DNA of 64,000 bases from Apodemus sylvaticus (GCF_947179515.1 NC_067472.1:103235658-103299657); one strand, 5' to 3'; shown: positions 10,401 to 22,679, counted from the stretch's first letter. The notes: a model not told the origin generated them from the sequence alone. A program made the numbers and translations.

Positions 10401-12977
10401 AGTGACTATTCCCTCTTGAACTCACTCTAAATAGTGGAGAATATTCGCCACAGCAGAGGACAAAGCCTTTAGCCAACTAGCCCTTCCTCCACAAACAACT
10501 CAAGCCCATAAATAGCAAGGAGCCTCTCTGGACATCTACCTCAGCCATTCTCTCCCTGAAGCTACCTCTGGGCTTCCGTTGGGTTGGGTTGCTTATTTTA
10601 CTCTTCTACTGACTCCATGGCCAGCCCACCTCCTCCAGGAACCTAGTCCTTGTAATTTGCCTTCCCTGTCAGTCTTCAAATCCCTTGTCATATCCTAGCT
10701 AAAGGCCATAGCCATGTTGGTTTCCTGGATGTTCTGTGAGCCATCGCATGTCATTTCTGCTGAGGGCTTGTCAGAGTTGTCTTTGGGGTCTTGGCCTAGG
10801 ATGATGGTGTGGAACAGAGCCCAGGAGAAATGTGAGTGATGTCACATGGTCCCAGGAGTGGCATCTCAGTGGTCAGAAACTCCAGAATTGACTGTCTGTC
10901 TTTTCTCTCCTCAGGAGGTGAGGATCATCCTGGAGAGGTAAGGAGAGGCTTCCTCAGTTAGAAAAGGGAACAGAGTCTCCTGGGAGGCTCTGCTAGTGTA
11001 TGAGAAATAGAGAGGGGGCCACTCTCAGCCAGCCATTGAACTGAGCACAGAGTCCCCCCCAATGGAGGAGCTAGAGAAAGGACCCAAGGAGCTGAAGTGG
11101 TTTGCAGTGCCACAGACGGAACAACAGTATAAGTCATCCAGTACTCCCAGAGCTCCCGGGGCAAAACCATCAACCAAAGAGTACACATGAAGTTACCATG
11201 GCTCCAGACACATAGGCAGCAGAGGATGGCCTTGTTAGACACCAAATGGAGGAGAGGCCCTTGGTCCTGGAAAGACTTGATGCCATAGTGTAGAGGAATA
11301 CCAGGGCAGGGAAGCGGGGAGGGTTGATTGCGGAAGGGGAGATGGCTTATGGGATTTTCGGGAGAGGGGGACCCAGGAAAGGGGACAACAATTGAAATGT
11401 AAATAAAGCATGTATCTAAGAAAAAAAGAAAAGGGAACAGGAAGCATGCGTGCATGGAAATGGCCATTGACTTAGGGATTGGGGGTTTTGCATTTGGGGT
11501 TTTGGCCATGCATTGCTAGTCTCAAAACCTGGTCCGCTCTAAAATGTTCTCTACCCTCAAACTAACGGACATCTCAGTTGATGAATTGCCAGTGTGGTTA
11601 ACGATTATCATCTTCATGCATTAAAAGTCCCCCACTAAAAAGTAACAGGTAACCTGAGTCGGCTAGGACTCCCATATGAAAAAGCATTCATAAGGAATGA
11701 GTGAGACCCACGGCATGGCCAAGACTCGCCCAAGTTCTTTCCAGAAGTGACCCGGCCTGTTAGATGGCTCCCTGTAAAATTAAATAGAATCCACATGGCC
11801 ATGACCTCGGGTTCTGGAAAGACATGGAGATTTATTTGAGATTCCTAGAACTTGGAACTCCTAGATAGGAACTTTTTTTCCTTTCACGTGGACACTGAAC
11901 GCATGAGTATTTGTACATTTGTATTGAGTTTAATTATCAGAGCCATCCATGAAGGAGAGCACTGGGGCCTGAGGTAGAAGATTGGAGTAGGAAATAAGAT
12001 TCTCAAACTCTTTCCCTAGGAGTGTGTCCTGGAATCTGGACACGTTAGAAGTTGACTCCCCAGACCTGACCAGCACATGCCATGTGCCAGGGCGGAAGAA
12101 GATGCTGAGGACGTGTTGGGGTGAGGTGACTTCTAGGAATTGTAGGCTGAACAGAAAGGGATAATGAGAGTGTGGAGTAGACGGCCATGGGGAGCCCAGG
12201 GTGGTAATGTGTGGAAGAGGTGGGAAGTAGTGCAGGTAGAGCAGACAACACAGGTGAGGTTTCCTCACACATCAGATGAAGGGCCAGAGTTACTGTGAGT
12301 CGTTTCCTCACATGATGAGATTCAGAGTCATCCCCCGCCCCGCACCTTTGAGTTTGCATGGATGCCCTCACTACAAGCACGGAGTTGCTGGCCCCATGCA
12401 TCCAGTCTTACCTGTGACCTTTCTTTCTGCAGTCCACATTACTCTGGATCGCAACACTGCCAACTCATGGCTCATCATCTCAAAGGATCGGAGACAAGTG
12501 AGGATGGGAGATACCCATCAGAACGTGCCTGAAAATGAGGAGAGGTTTAATAATTACCCCATGGTGCTAGGTGCCCAGAGATTCACCTCTGGCAAGATGT
12601 ACTGGGAGGTAGATGTGACCCAAAAGGAGGCCTGGGATCTGGGGGTTTGCAGAGATTCTGTGCAGAGGAAAGGGTCGTTTTCACTCAGTCCTGAGAATGG
12701 CTTCTGGGCCATCTGGCTATGGCAGAAAGACAGCTATGAGGCTGGCACCAGTCCACAGACCACCCTCCACATTCAGGTCCCTCCATGCCAAATTGGAATC
12801 TTTGTGGACTATGAGGCTGGCATTGTCTCCTTCTACAACATAACTGACCACGGCTCTCTCATCTACACCTTCTGGAACTGTGCTTTTGCTGGACCTCTGC
12901 GACCTTTCTTCAGTGTTGGTTTCAATGATGATGGAGGAAATGCAGCACCTCTAAAGCTCTGTCCACTAAAGATATGA
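6764..12977 (+). CDS. Trim21: TRIM21 (Ro52), E3 ubiquitin ligase and cytosolic Fc receptor
   Basis: Six coding exons join to a 463-residue protein: 6764-7159, 7631-7726, 8568-8798, 10915-10937, 12020-12120 and 12433-12977 (1392 nt including the stop). The 96/231/23-nt internal exons are the standard TRIM pattern. The RING finger has Cys12, Cys15, Cys27, His29, Cys32, Cys35, Cys47 and Cys50. The B-box 2 has Cys88, His91, Cys99, Asp102, Cys107, Cys110, His116 and His119. A coiled coil spans about 133-250 and a PRY-SPRY domain about 283-463, with the FWAIWLW segment corresponding to the Fc-contacting tryptophans of TRIM21. In this family the protein binds antibody on incoming particles and ubiquitinates itself and the target for proteasome degradation. 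The start is the Met of [10 protein letters not shown]; an upstream ATG at 6739 is out of frame. No frame break is seen. The second intron has a GC donor. Confidence 0.97.
7413..7462. repeat. (AT)n microsatellite in Trim21 intron
   Basis: An alternating AT run of about 50 bases lies between the RING exon and the 96-nt exon. It is bordered by A-rich sequence, and 'gaaatgcaatggccca' appears on both sides (about 7386 and 7494), suggesting a local duplication. Confidence 0.95.
7631..7726 (+). other. Trim21: Trim21 exon 3 (96 nt), coiled coil start
   Basis: The acceptor is TTTTCTACAG| and the exon is exactly 96 nt in phase 0 (residues 133-164). It ends ...RTDWK at AAG|GCAAGA. No GT lies at the position demanded by the conserved exon length, so the donor is of the GC class. 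Confidence 0.9.
7727..10914 (+). other. Trim21: Trim21 introns either side of exon 4
   Basis: The intron at 7727-8567 holds a GA-rich tract near 7865-7955 and starts with GC. The intron at 8799-10914 is about 2.1 kb, largely unique-looking, with no exon-like open frame or repeat I can name with confidence. Confidence 0.7.
8568..8798 (+). other. Trim21: Trim21 exon 4 (231 nt), coiled coil
   Basis: The exon runs from acceptor CCACCACAG| to donor CTGCAG|GTGGG. It is 231 nt in phase 0, encoding residues 165-241. The peptide is Glu/Leu/Lys-rich with heptad character ([17 protein letters not shown]), as in TRIM coiled coils. Confidence 0.95.
10915..10937 (+). other. Trim21: Trim21 exon 5 (23 nt micro-exon)
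   Basis: TTTTCTCTCCTCAG| precedes 23 coding bases (EVRIILE plus two bases of an Arg codon), then |GTAAGG. This 23-nt exon is a hallmark of TRIM genes with a C-terminal PRY-SPRY domain. Confidence 0.93.
11034..11431 (+). mobile_element. L1 3'-UTR fragment in Trim21 intron
   Basis: The sequence matches the 3' untranslated end of a murine L1: 'actgagcacagagtcccc', 'ggaggagctagagaaagga', then a G-rich stretch ending 'tgaaatgtaaataaagc' and an A-rich tail. It is in the same orientation as Trim21, between the 23-nt exon and exon 6, and carries its own AATAAA at 11402-11407. It is strongly 5'-truncated. Confidence 0.8.
12020..12120 (+). other. Trim21: Trim21 exon 6 (101 nt), linker
   Basis: The acceptor TTTCCCTAG| completes the split Arg codon. 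The exon encodes [19 protein letters not shown] and continues to ...RTCW, leaving one base for the next codon. The donor is TTGGG|GTGAGG. Confidence 0.92.
12433..12977 (+). other. Trim21: Trim21 last coding exon, PRY-SPRY domain
   Basis: The acceptor TTTCTTTCTGCAG| is followed by TCCACATTACTCTGG, and the split codon gives Val. The exon encodes residues 283-463, starting [15 protein letters not shown] and ending LKLCPLKI, then TGA at 12975-12977. PRY and SPRY motifs (LDPxTA-like, [21 protein letters not shown]) are intact. The [10 protein letters not shown] segment has one residue more than the house-mouse protein as I recall it. Confidence 0.95.
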
Positions 12978-14300
12978 TGGCCAGGAGCCAGTGCCTACTG
13001 ACAGCTCTTCGCAGACACTTACCTCCTCCATGTCCTGATCAAGATCCAATGACTGCTGAGGACCATTTCTGGATACATATGCTCACTTCTTCTTGGTGTT
13101 CCTCAGCTGTGCACTTTCTCGTTTTCACCCATCTGGTTGGAACTACCCTAAACCCTCATCTCTTTAAAAGAGTCAGAGTCCCAGAATGAAGGTGTCAGCT
13201 GGGCAACTAAAAGTCAGTGTCAACTGATCTTCAACATCAGTAGACCTGACAATGATTCCTCAATGAAACAGACTCCCGGCATTGGACCCAAACTCATCTA
13301 GCTCAGGCAGAAGCACATTTCTGCCTCCTTTGTGTGACTTCCTTTGTTTTCTCTGTCCTTAGGCCAGATACCTGTCTATTCCTGTATCTTCTGTGGCTTG
13401 CAGAAGGACCTCCTAGAAACCGTGTTTGGTCTATCCTATTCAGTTATTATTGGTAAAGCTCAGAATATTTGTCTTAACATTGTACATCTTTTGGTTTGTT
13501 GGTGTTACTGGGGGGCTTTTTGGGTTTTATTAATGCTTGTTTGTTTTCACTCCTTGGAATGCTCTGTGTTGTTCTTCTGTAGACCCAGGTCAAGAATATC
13601 TTCCAGGGTAACAAACAAAAGCCAGGATGAAGTAGTGAGTGTGGTTCATACAAGAGCTGAATGTAACACCAACAGTACGCTCGATATCCCCAGTGAAAAG
13701 CCCAGGGGCCATGCTGCTCTGGTCAGTGAGCCCCTGCCGTTGCTCCTCACAAAGATGGAATGGCTGTGCTCAGACACTGCCATTCTGTAATGCTCAGACA
13801 CTGCTGGCAGTCTGTAAATATGCTGTTTCCTGGTTCCATTGCCTTGAAGAAAGTGAAATTAGTAGCTGAACTAGTACATAAATATTTTGAGAGCTTCAAA
13901 AAACTTTCAGCAGAGTTAGGAGAAAGTATGGATAGGTGGACAATAATGAACACCCAGATAGTTTCCACAAAGACAACATCATAGAGCTAAAAATACATTA
14001 GCAAAGTCAATTAATGGCTCCACTAGTAGGCTGAACGAGGCTCAAGTATGTCCAGTAAGAAACCTTAACTTTGAAAATGATCTTTCTTCTTCATATTGTG
14101 TCTTAGAGTTGACACTGTAAATAATAATTTGTATCTTTTGATTTTCATCCTGATAGAAGGAAACTATTATAATGATACAACTTTCAGTTCTTCACAATCT
14201 GAGCACATTGTGCTCAAGGAGTTACCTTGATCTCCAAGTACCGATTTCAATTCTGATTAATGCTGTCTTTTAATGTCAAATAAAGCCTGTTAATTTTCCT
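12978..14300 (+). other. Trim21: Trim21 3' UTR (probable extent)
   Basis: No AATAAA is seen between the stop codon and 14279, where AATAAA occurs at 14279-14284, so the main 3' end is placed near 14300. A second AATAAA lies at about 14884. Internal open frames (for example near 13344-13790) are not related to anything recognised. Confidence 0.45.
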
Positions 14301-15612
14301 GAGTTTCTTTCATTCTACCACCACCTTCCAAATTAACAGACACAAAGTATTACAGAAGTGTTATCTGTGCTGGCTCAGGCCAGACAGAATCGCAGTGTGA
14401 AGAGAGATGGGCACAGAGTCCCTCCCCAGCAAAGCAGCTTTTGGCACTTGCCGTGAGGAGAGTGTGGGCCCTGGTGGGTAAACCTCCCCCATTGAAAGCC
14501 TGGTCTCCAGGCGTGGATGGACAGCATAAAAAGTGCTTGGTGGGTTACTTCTAAAGAGGAGGAGGAGGAATGATACAAAGTAGTGTAGGAAAGGGCATGC
14601 ATGTGGTACCTGTGAGGAGATAGGCAAATAGGATCAAAGTACATTGAAATTCTCAATTTTAAAATGAGATTAGGAAAGAAACATTGCATCAAATTTTGAG
14701 AGACACTTTCTTTAAAAAAGATTTTTAAGATAGAACTATAATGTGTTTTGCATTATATGTAACATATTTCCTGTTCATGGGTCAGTCATGCTGTAGCTAA
14801 TGATAAACATGCAGTGAGAGCACAATCCAGACACATGAAGATTGTGGCAAGCCTCCATATTTGACCCATACTTATGTTTTGACAATAAACATTTATTAAG
14901 CTGTAATGTTCACAGTGGTTTAATTCAGTTTTTAATCAGCTCTACAGACTTCTAATATCAAAGCCAATGACTAATGAATAAGAGTAATGTATCCATCACT
15001 TTGCAAAAACAATAACAATAAGCCTAATGGTTTTTTTCTATGTAAGATATTCATACAGCGTTCGCTACCCAGCTAAGGTGTACGGATACTCTCATTCCAC
15101 TCTGCTCACACAGAATGGCTTTCTATTGCATCAAACTACATATTATATAAAATTTCTAATTCAAATGTGTTGTAGTTAAACGTATGTACACCGTTACATC
15201 AATTCAAATCCAATGTGAACATTTTCATTGTGATGCACTAGTAAAATTCATTGTAAGTAAAACTTCGTTTTTTAGTTACTTTGGTATGGGAATCCGTCTT
15301 TTTTAAAGATGTCCTAAGAATGTCCTTAGTAGAGTTTCTGTGAAAATAAGCAATTTGCCCAAGGTCCAACACATCGATATCATCATCATCTTCGTTATCA
15401 TCATCGACAAAGTCAGGACTCAATCCTGACCCAAAAGTACATGCTTCCTAAACCCTATACTTCTCTGGTCACATGGCAAAGTGACTTTGAAAGTCAAGGC
15501 AAGTCACTTTGTATACTATCCGTGAAAGTCTTGATTCATTCTTCCGTCTTTGTAAAGTAGGTCTGACAGTGTAAAGCTCTGTGTGGTGCATATGCCACCT
15601 AGTTGATCAAAC
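14301..15612. other. Intergenic: Trim21 to first olfactory receptor
   Basis: The DNA is AT-rich, with no gene recognised. A short ATC/ATG-rich patch near 15370-15410 is simple repeat. The two genes are convergent, with Trim21 reading right and the receptor reading left. Confidence 0.6.
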
Positions 15613-16563
15613 TCAGCATAGTTTCCACTGTGAAGACAAAGTACTAAGTACACGTTCTCGAATCTGTCTGGTTTTGATCCCATAGATGACAGGATTCAGC
15701 ATGGGAGGGGCCAGCATGCAGACATTGGCCAGTAGGATGTGAGTATGGAGAGGAACGTGGTGCCCAAACCGCTGGGTAATTATGGTAAAAATGCCAGGCA
15801 GGTAAAACATGGAGATAACACCAAGGTGGGACCCACATGTGCCCAGGGCCTTTTGCCGGGCTCCTCTTGAAGGGAGGCGGAAGACTGCGTGAAGAATGAG
15901 ACCGTAGGAGACCAAGATGAGCAAAGCATCGAGCACTACAGTAGACAGGAGGACAGACAAGCCATACCAAACATTGACTCGAATATCAGCACAGGCAAAC
16001 TTCGCAACAGCCATGTGTTCACAGTAGGTGTGCAGCAGCACATTGCTGTGGCAGAAAGGCAGGCGTTTCACCAGGAACACATCCGGGAGAATCACACAGA
16101 AACTCCTCAGGACCACAGCCAAGCCGATCCTAACAATTACCACATGACCAAGCACTGTGCTATAGTGCAGTGGGTCACAGATGGCCACGTAGCGGTCAAA
16201 TGCCATGGCCAGCAAAATCCCCGACTCAGCAATGAAGGTAGCATGGATGAAGAAGATTTGAGTGACACAGCCATCGAGGGAGATGGCTCCAGCATGAAAC
16301 CAAAATATGGCCAGAGCCTTGGGCACAGTGGTAGAAGACAGGATGAGGTCAGCCGTAGCCAGCATGCAGAGGAAGAGGTACATGGGCTCATGGAGACTGC
16401 GCTCAACTATGATGACAAGGATGAGAATGATGTTTCCAAAGAGCGCCACCAGGTAGGAAATGAAGAAGGGGAGAGAGATCCACAAGTGCTGCTCTTCCAG
16501 GCCAGGGATACCCAACAGAATGAAGGCTGAATGGCTGGTTCCTGTGTGGTTAAAAGGCGCCAT
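15613..16563 (-). CDS. Olfactory receptor, class I, OR52B-like (316 aa)
   Basis: This is a complete single-exon receptor, a seven-helix G-protein-coupled odorant receptor of the olfactory neuron membrane that would signal through Golf and cAMP. The N-terminus has an NHT glycosylation sequon at Asn5. TM1 carries the GN motif (ALFGNIILI). The LHEPMYLFLCMLA loop, the MAFDRYVAICDPLHY box after TM3, the KALGTCGSH segment before TM6 and PPMLNPVIYGIKT in TM7 are all present. The first Met gives the usual class I length. LLGIPGLEEQHLW and the TM7 signature place it in family 52, closest by eye to subfamily B. It differs clearly from the two receptors further right. One oddity is Gly for the usual Cys in the TM6 GSHLCVI motif. 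The ligand cannot be read from sequence. Confidence 0.95.
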   Translation of the reverse strand: MAPFNHTGTSHSAFILLGIPGLEEQHLWISLPFFISYLVALFGNIILILVIIVERSLHEPMYLFLCMLATADLILSSTTVPKALAIFWFHAGAISLDGCVTQIFFIHATFIAESGILLAMAFDRYVAICDPLHYSTVLGHVVIVRIGLAVVLRSFCVILPDVFLVKRLPFCHSNVLLHTYCEHMAVAKFACADIRVNVWYGLSVLLSTVVLDALLILVSYGLILHAVFRLPSRGARQKALGTCGSHLGVISMFYLPGIFTIITQRFGHHVPLHTHILLANVCMLAPPMLNPVIYGIKTRQIRERVLSTLSSQWKLC

Positions 16564-19288
16564 GCCAGGTCATTTGCACATTGGAGTATAGGATATGACA
16601 GTCACTTCCCTCTTCCCAAAAAGCTGAACGGGGTTAAGAAGGAGAGAACAGGACTTTTTTCACTGGATAGAACAGCCAAAAAGCATTCTGGTCAGCAATT
16701 GTGGCAACCCCATAACAGGTCTCTTGGTGAGGAGATGCGGACAAATCCTCGCCATTCTATCTACTATATAAACAACAATAATTTGCTATCCTGCCCTGGG
16801 TTTCTCTAATCATTTGAATCTAAGGGAAAGATGGGGTTGATCACCTTTAAAACAGACCATCCACTCTAGAAGGCTACAGCTCTGAGGTGTGGATTGTCCT
16901 AAATAGTTACAAGCTGTGAACTGCAAAATAGAATATTGCTTCTCAAAAGAAAAGTCATAACAGAGTTGCCTATCAGTTCAACTGGCACATTGGGCACAAG
17001 CTTTGCTCAAGGGATGGGTATTTGAAGAACAGACAAAAGGCAAGTACAGTATCTATTTCCATAAAATAAGCAATGTATATGAAAAAGCCTAACCTGCGAA
17101 GCTTTGGGAGGGGTTCAGAAAATGCTTTCTAGAAGAGCTTCATGACCTTCATCTTGAAGAATAAGTAAGGGCTTGCCAAAGTAAAGGCGTGTGAATGGAG
17201 GAACATGAGCCACATCAAAGATGTCTCAAAGGACTCAGGGCTTGCATACTGCTCCAAGGCTTTAGAATGTAGACTGAAGTAGGAGCCACTGGAGACTGGG
17301 GGGGGGGGGGGAGAGAGTGAAGAAGTTGCAAGGAGAAGAACACTGAAACAACTTTCGAAAATGGATCTAAGAGTTCAGAGAAGACATTAAGGGAACAAGT
17401 CTTGTGCACATCTCATGCTATTGCCTGAGACTTCCCCTTTGACTTTGGGCATCGATAAAGGCCAGGTAACTGCATGGTAGTACATACAAGAGTTATCAGA
17501 CTTGTTTTCTAGACACTGCCATCCTATCTACACATCTTTATTTCTACCTCTCTTCCTGCAAATGCAGCCCCTCCCCTTTAGTTTGCACTGTGCTGTTATA
17601 AATCAAATCAAAAATATTGAGCACACTAGGCAAGTGCTCTACTACTGAGCTACAGCCTGGCAACATCTAACTTGTCTTGAGGGCTGCATATGATATGGTA
17701 GTGGGGGTGGGGTGGGGAGGTGGTGCATACAAGCTACGCGGTTACTTTACCATTGAGCTAAATGCTCAGTTTCTCAATATTTAAGCAGATATTGAAATTC
17801 CTACTGAGGAATTTTTATCATTTTTTGGTCAGTAAATACTGCCTAGCTAAGCTCCCTGTCTCCTGCCTTCTTTGAGATGCAAGAATTCTACCACCCTACC
17901 CACCTCTGCCCTTCTTGGCACCCTGACTTGAACCTTTGTTTCTCCCTATATGATCTCTTGGAATTTCTGAGACTGAACTGATAGACGGGCTAAGGTCTGG
18001 TGGGTAAGTGTGCATTTTAAGTAGCTCTCTCTTGAAGTGCTGTATCAGATGCATAGAGAAGCAACGGTGGAATGAGCAAGGATCAGTTATGTCTGGCTGT
18101 GCTCAGAGCTTTGTGTCTCAATCACCACAGCTAAGGTAACAGTGGTAGCCTTCCCATTTTAGTGCTAGGAGAACAAACAGAGCAAAAGTCACCAGGCTGA
18201 CCAAATGGTAGACTGAAAACTGAAGACCAGAAAAGACTTGAATCCATTCCCATCTGTCCTACTCCACCCTGCCTCAATTTATCAGACAATTATAGCATTC
18301 AGACTCCTTGTTCAAGGAGGAAGCTGATGTTAGAGCCCTCACCTTCTCTACCCTCCCTTGCTACCTACAAGTTGATCCATATACAGCTGTCTGTTCCCTC
18401 TTTCTCCTCTGCAAGGCTGAACCTTCTGTATGTGGACTGGACCCCAGCACTCTCACTACTCCTCCACATTAATCCATCACTAGTGACTTCAACTTCCCCC
18501 TCTCTGATGTTTGATCCAGTGTGCACACATGTTTCGATGTCTCGTCTTCTTTCCATTTCACAAAAGCAAGGTTTGTCCTCTGCTGCCTGCCTCCCTGCCT
18601 CCTCACAGTCACCCACTGCCATCTCCCTGTAACCCAAAAACTGCCCTGCATCCCATTCTACAAAATCATCTACTGCCGTGTCACCTTTCGTTCATGTTTA
18701 TCTGTAATCTCCAATCACTTACATTCCTTAATGTTATAATAGCAATCATTGAAAGTATGAATGTTAAACATTCTTAGTTCTAATCCTCACACCAAATACA
18801 TGAAATTAAAATGATCATAAATTTGTACAAGAAACTAAAAATTAAATAAATATGTTTTCAAACCATCTGTTAGTAGCCAGTCTAATATCCACATTCAGGA
18901 AACAGCAAGATTCCTTTAATTTTAAAAGCCTTCATTGGGCCAGGAAGAGGACTGGGTGTACAAAAGATGTCAACCTTGATGACATGATTTCAGTTTCTAG
19001 AATCCACACAGTGGAAAGAACGAACTGACTCCAAGTTTTCCTATAACCCCTACATGTCACAACATATACATAATTCCATACACATGCACACCAAATAAAT
19101 AGCATGTGATAAAAATATTTGAAACCTTCATTCCTTCATGATGATAACCCAAACCATCCATCCCACCCCCCTACAAATTCTTGTTATGCTACAACTTCAG
19201 AGATGTGGCTGACAGTGATAGAGGGAAAATAATGTGAGCATTGGATTCAGACTGTCCTATGATGTGTTCAATTCCTTCTCTGTCAACT
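16564..19288. other. Intergenic, upstream of first olfactory receptor
   Basis: No gene is recognised. The receptor's promoter and any 5' noncoding exon should lie here but cannot be fixed by eye. A G-run at about 17300-17311 and weak tRNA-SINE remnants near 17620-17770 are the only repeats noted. Confidence 0.5.
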
Positions 19289-19523
19289 GCACACACACAC
19301 ATCAATACAGGCACACTCTCACACACACATGCACATACATACACATACATGCACACACACGAACACACATGAACACACACACATGGATACAGGCACATTC
19401 ACACACACATACATATACATGCATGCACACACATGAGCACACACATGCTAACAGGCACACACATGCACACAGGCACACACATGCATACACGAACATATGC
19501 ACACTTGCACATACACACATTTT
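19289..19523. repeat. Interrupted (CA)n microsatellite
   Basis: CA-rich DNA is broken by ACATGCACA, ACATACA and GAACACACATG variants over about 235 bases. His/Thr-rich or Cys/Val-rich open frames across it are repeat artefacts. Confidence 0.95.
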
Positions 19524-22165
19524 CACCACATTTATTCTTATAGTCACCATCATATGTGTTCACTCACAAACATACTGCTCAAGCACTGACACTAACACAC
19601 ATTTTCACAGTTCATACCAGTAGCCAGCCCTTCATTATGACAGTGTACAAGCACAGTCAGGCTTCCCCAAATTTATACAAATCATCATTAACTGTGTCAA
19701 GCTCACTCTCACACACATCATAGGTTACCTATGTAATGACTTGCATGAGTCATATCATGCCCACCCAGCATTCTAGCTTTCCTCTAAACAGTAAGCATCC
19801 TCTGGGAGCTGAGGGTTAGAGCTACTCCCTCACCCCTGCCTCCAACCTCCCTGTCCTCTTACATTTACCAAAAAAGACAGCTCTCAAAACAGGCAACTCC
19901 TAGGACGATGTGGCTGCTTCTCTGGTTCCATTTTGAGCTTCATGAGCTTGAGTCAGACACTCAAAATGTAAGTTCTGGGAGGGTTGGCAGTTCAAAGCCA
20001 GCTTGGGTGACAGGAACAGAGCTTGTCTAAAATCATAAAAGCAAAATCAAATCTGTAAATGCTAGCTGGAAAGTTTTCCAGGGATCAACAATCTGCAGGC
20101 TTGGGCCAAGTCTTGCCCACCTTCTGCTCTTAAACAGTCAAGTTATATTGAACACAGCCATTTGATCCATTTACATGTTATCTACATAGTTTTTAAACCA
20201 TCCTATTTGTTTATTAAAAAGACCATGAGTGAGAAATGTAATGTGTAGTCGCAAGATACATCAAAATCATAAGACCAAAGACACCCTCTTCCTCGTAGCA
20301 CTGCCTAAGCACAGTCCATAGCTCTTCACCCGTACTCAGGCAAGAAATTCTAATTAACTCATTGGGCCACATGCAAAATGAAGGCATGACAGTAACAAGG
20401 AGGCTTGCAGTTAGTCTTACTTGTTCATGGCCGCTTTTTGTAGTGTATAATTTACTAATTCATATCGGAAACCTAAAAGTTCTGGGCCATCTCAGGACAA
20501 ATCTCTAAGCTCGCTGCTCGAGGTTAACCTTGTGTATGTTATTACTTATCCAGACTTCAGAACAGAGCTCTCCGGAGTGCAAAAGAAATGAGTTCAGAGG
20601 TCAAGAGGCAGGTTGCCTCATCTCTCCCTCAATTCTTGTTCCTACTAATCCTCAAAACCTGCACAAGGACAGCTGGACTGACCTCTGGCTGTCCTCAGAC
20701 GGATAATTCCAAACACAAACTCCACCGGATGACCGAATGACTAAGGCAGCCATCACTTATGGCTCCTTGACTCCATGACTTCACACCACCTTCATCTTCA
20801 CACTCACACTCCTTATACTCTCATAGCTCATGCCATGGGCAGAGGGGCACAGAAGCACCAAGCCCTGACGATTAATACCAACACACATCTCAATCTTCTC
20901 CTCATCACAACGGTCAGGCTCCACCTGCAGTCACCCTCCATCTTTTTCCTGGAGTATCCACATGACAGAAGATTCTACCATGGTCAGTAAAGCACTGTGT
21001 GGGAGGACCTGAAGTACAGTCTTCTTTCTCTAAGCATCCCCAGGGACCATGAGCTAATCCATGTGACCTTCGTCTCCCCTAGGATCTCCTCTGCATAAGG
21101 AATATTGCTAGAAAGCTCTTAACACTTTCATGACATGGATGCTGGGAGCCCATGGTGAAAAGCATGCTTGAGGGCGGCCATGAGGTGGATGAGATGCTTT
21201 GGTGTGTAAGATCAGAAGACAGGAACTCAGCTGTCAGGGCCCCACACATCATCCAGCATGACCCTCTTGACCCTGACTTAAAAGAGGCAAAGAAACACTT
21301 TAAGCATTAGAATTCTGTTAATCTTTTCAAACATGTTTGTTTGTTTGTTTGTTTCACCAGTCAAACAACACTGACTTACTGCTATGTTTGCAGTATCATA
21401 ACAAAATATCAAAGAAAGTCGTCCATTTAAGGTATATTTACACGGTTGTGTTTGCATCTAATGGCAGGATCCAGCAATCATCAATAAGACATTTCCATTG
21501 GTAACCCTCCCAGCTCTTTCTCTGCTGTTTTTGGGCATTCGCCTTGTATACTGTCTGCCCAGCATGTTCTGACTGCTTGTGGTAATAAATGTCAACCACA
21601 CAGCTTCTTTAGCTTCTTTATTTCTCCTGCTTTAAGAAATGCTTATTTTTTCATTAGATTTTGTTGTGTGTTTTTAAGGTGTTGAGCTGTGGGACATAGA
21701 GAGAGTCAATGGTCACTATAGGAAAGAAAATGAATATCCTTCATCTCACTTTTGTTATTTTTTGGCAGGAATAGGAAAAACCCACTGGTATATCAAGAGA
21801 CTAAAACACAGCACAATTCACCACCATGGTTCTATTACAGCTGCATCTGTCTCCAGATTAGCACAATACCACACAAAGAGTTAGTATTCTAGAGTATTTC
21901 TTTAAAAAAAGGGGGGGGGCTGAATATTCTGCTATGTTGGCCCACCATGATGTCTCTTTTAATTGTTTTATTTTCAAGATTACAATATATTACATCATTT
22001 CTCCATTCCCTTTCCTGTCTCATATTCTCCTCTTTGCTTTCTAGGTTCCTACTCCTGAATATTGCATGGCTTCTGGTTCATTCCGCTAACAGCATTCTCT
22101 GGTAAATATATTTACATAGAATTTTTAATTTTTAGCTTATTTGTGACACACAATTCCTTTGGTAT
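19524..22165. other. Intergenic, no gene recognised
   Basis: A B1/B4-like remnant lies near 19975-20040 ('ttcaaagccagcttgggtga'). A short (TTTG)n is at about 21330-21352. An L1 3'-end-like antisense fragment lies near 21955-22090. The remainder shows nothing I can assign. Confidence 0.5.
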
Positions 22166-22166
22166 T

Positions 22167-22200
<34 letters not shown>

Positions 22201-22445
22201 TGAGTGAGTGTGTGTGTGAGTGTGTGTGTGAGTGTGTGTGTGAGTGTGTGTGTGAGCGTGTGTGTGACTGTGTATGTGAGTGAGTGTGTGTAAGAGAGAG
22301 AGTGTGTGTGAGTGTGAATGTGTGAGTGTGTGAGTGTGTGTGTGAGCGTGTGTGTGAGTGTGTGTGTGAGTGAGTGTGTGAGTGAGTGTGTGAGTGTGTA
22401 TGTGAGTGAGTATGTGTAAGAGAGAGAGTGTGTGTGAGTGTGAAT

Positions 22446-22476
<31 letters not shown>

Positions 22477-22625
22477 AGTGTGTGTGTGAGCGTGTGTGTG
22501 AGTGTGTGTGAGCGTGTGTGTGTGAGTGTGTGTGTGAGTGAGTGTGTGTGTAAGAGAGAGTGTGTGAGCGTGTGTGTGTGTGTGTGTGAGTGTGAGTGTG
22601 TGTGTGGGTGTGTGGGTGTGAGTGT

Positions 22626-22678
<53 letters not shown>
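22166..22678. repeat. Long compound (TG)n array with TGAG variants
   Basis: About 510 bases are built from TG dinucleotides interrupted by GAG and AGAGAG units, with longer blocks repeated (for example 'gtaagagagagagtgtgtg' more than once). It sits directly before the tail end of an antisense SINE, so it probably grew from that SINE's CA-rich tail. Confidence 0.97.

Positions 22679-22679
<1 letters not shown>

Noticed and set aside
15889..16530. 213-codon + strand frame
   Set aside because: It lies antisense to the olfactory receptor and follows its codon pattern. Similar antisense frames occur over the other two receptors (29663-30076, 36469-36780).
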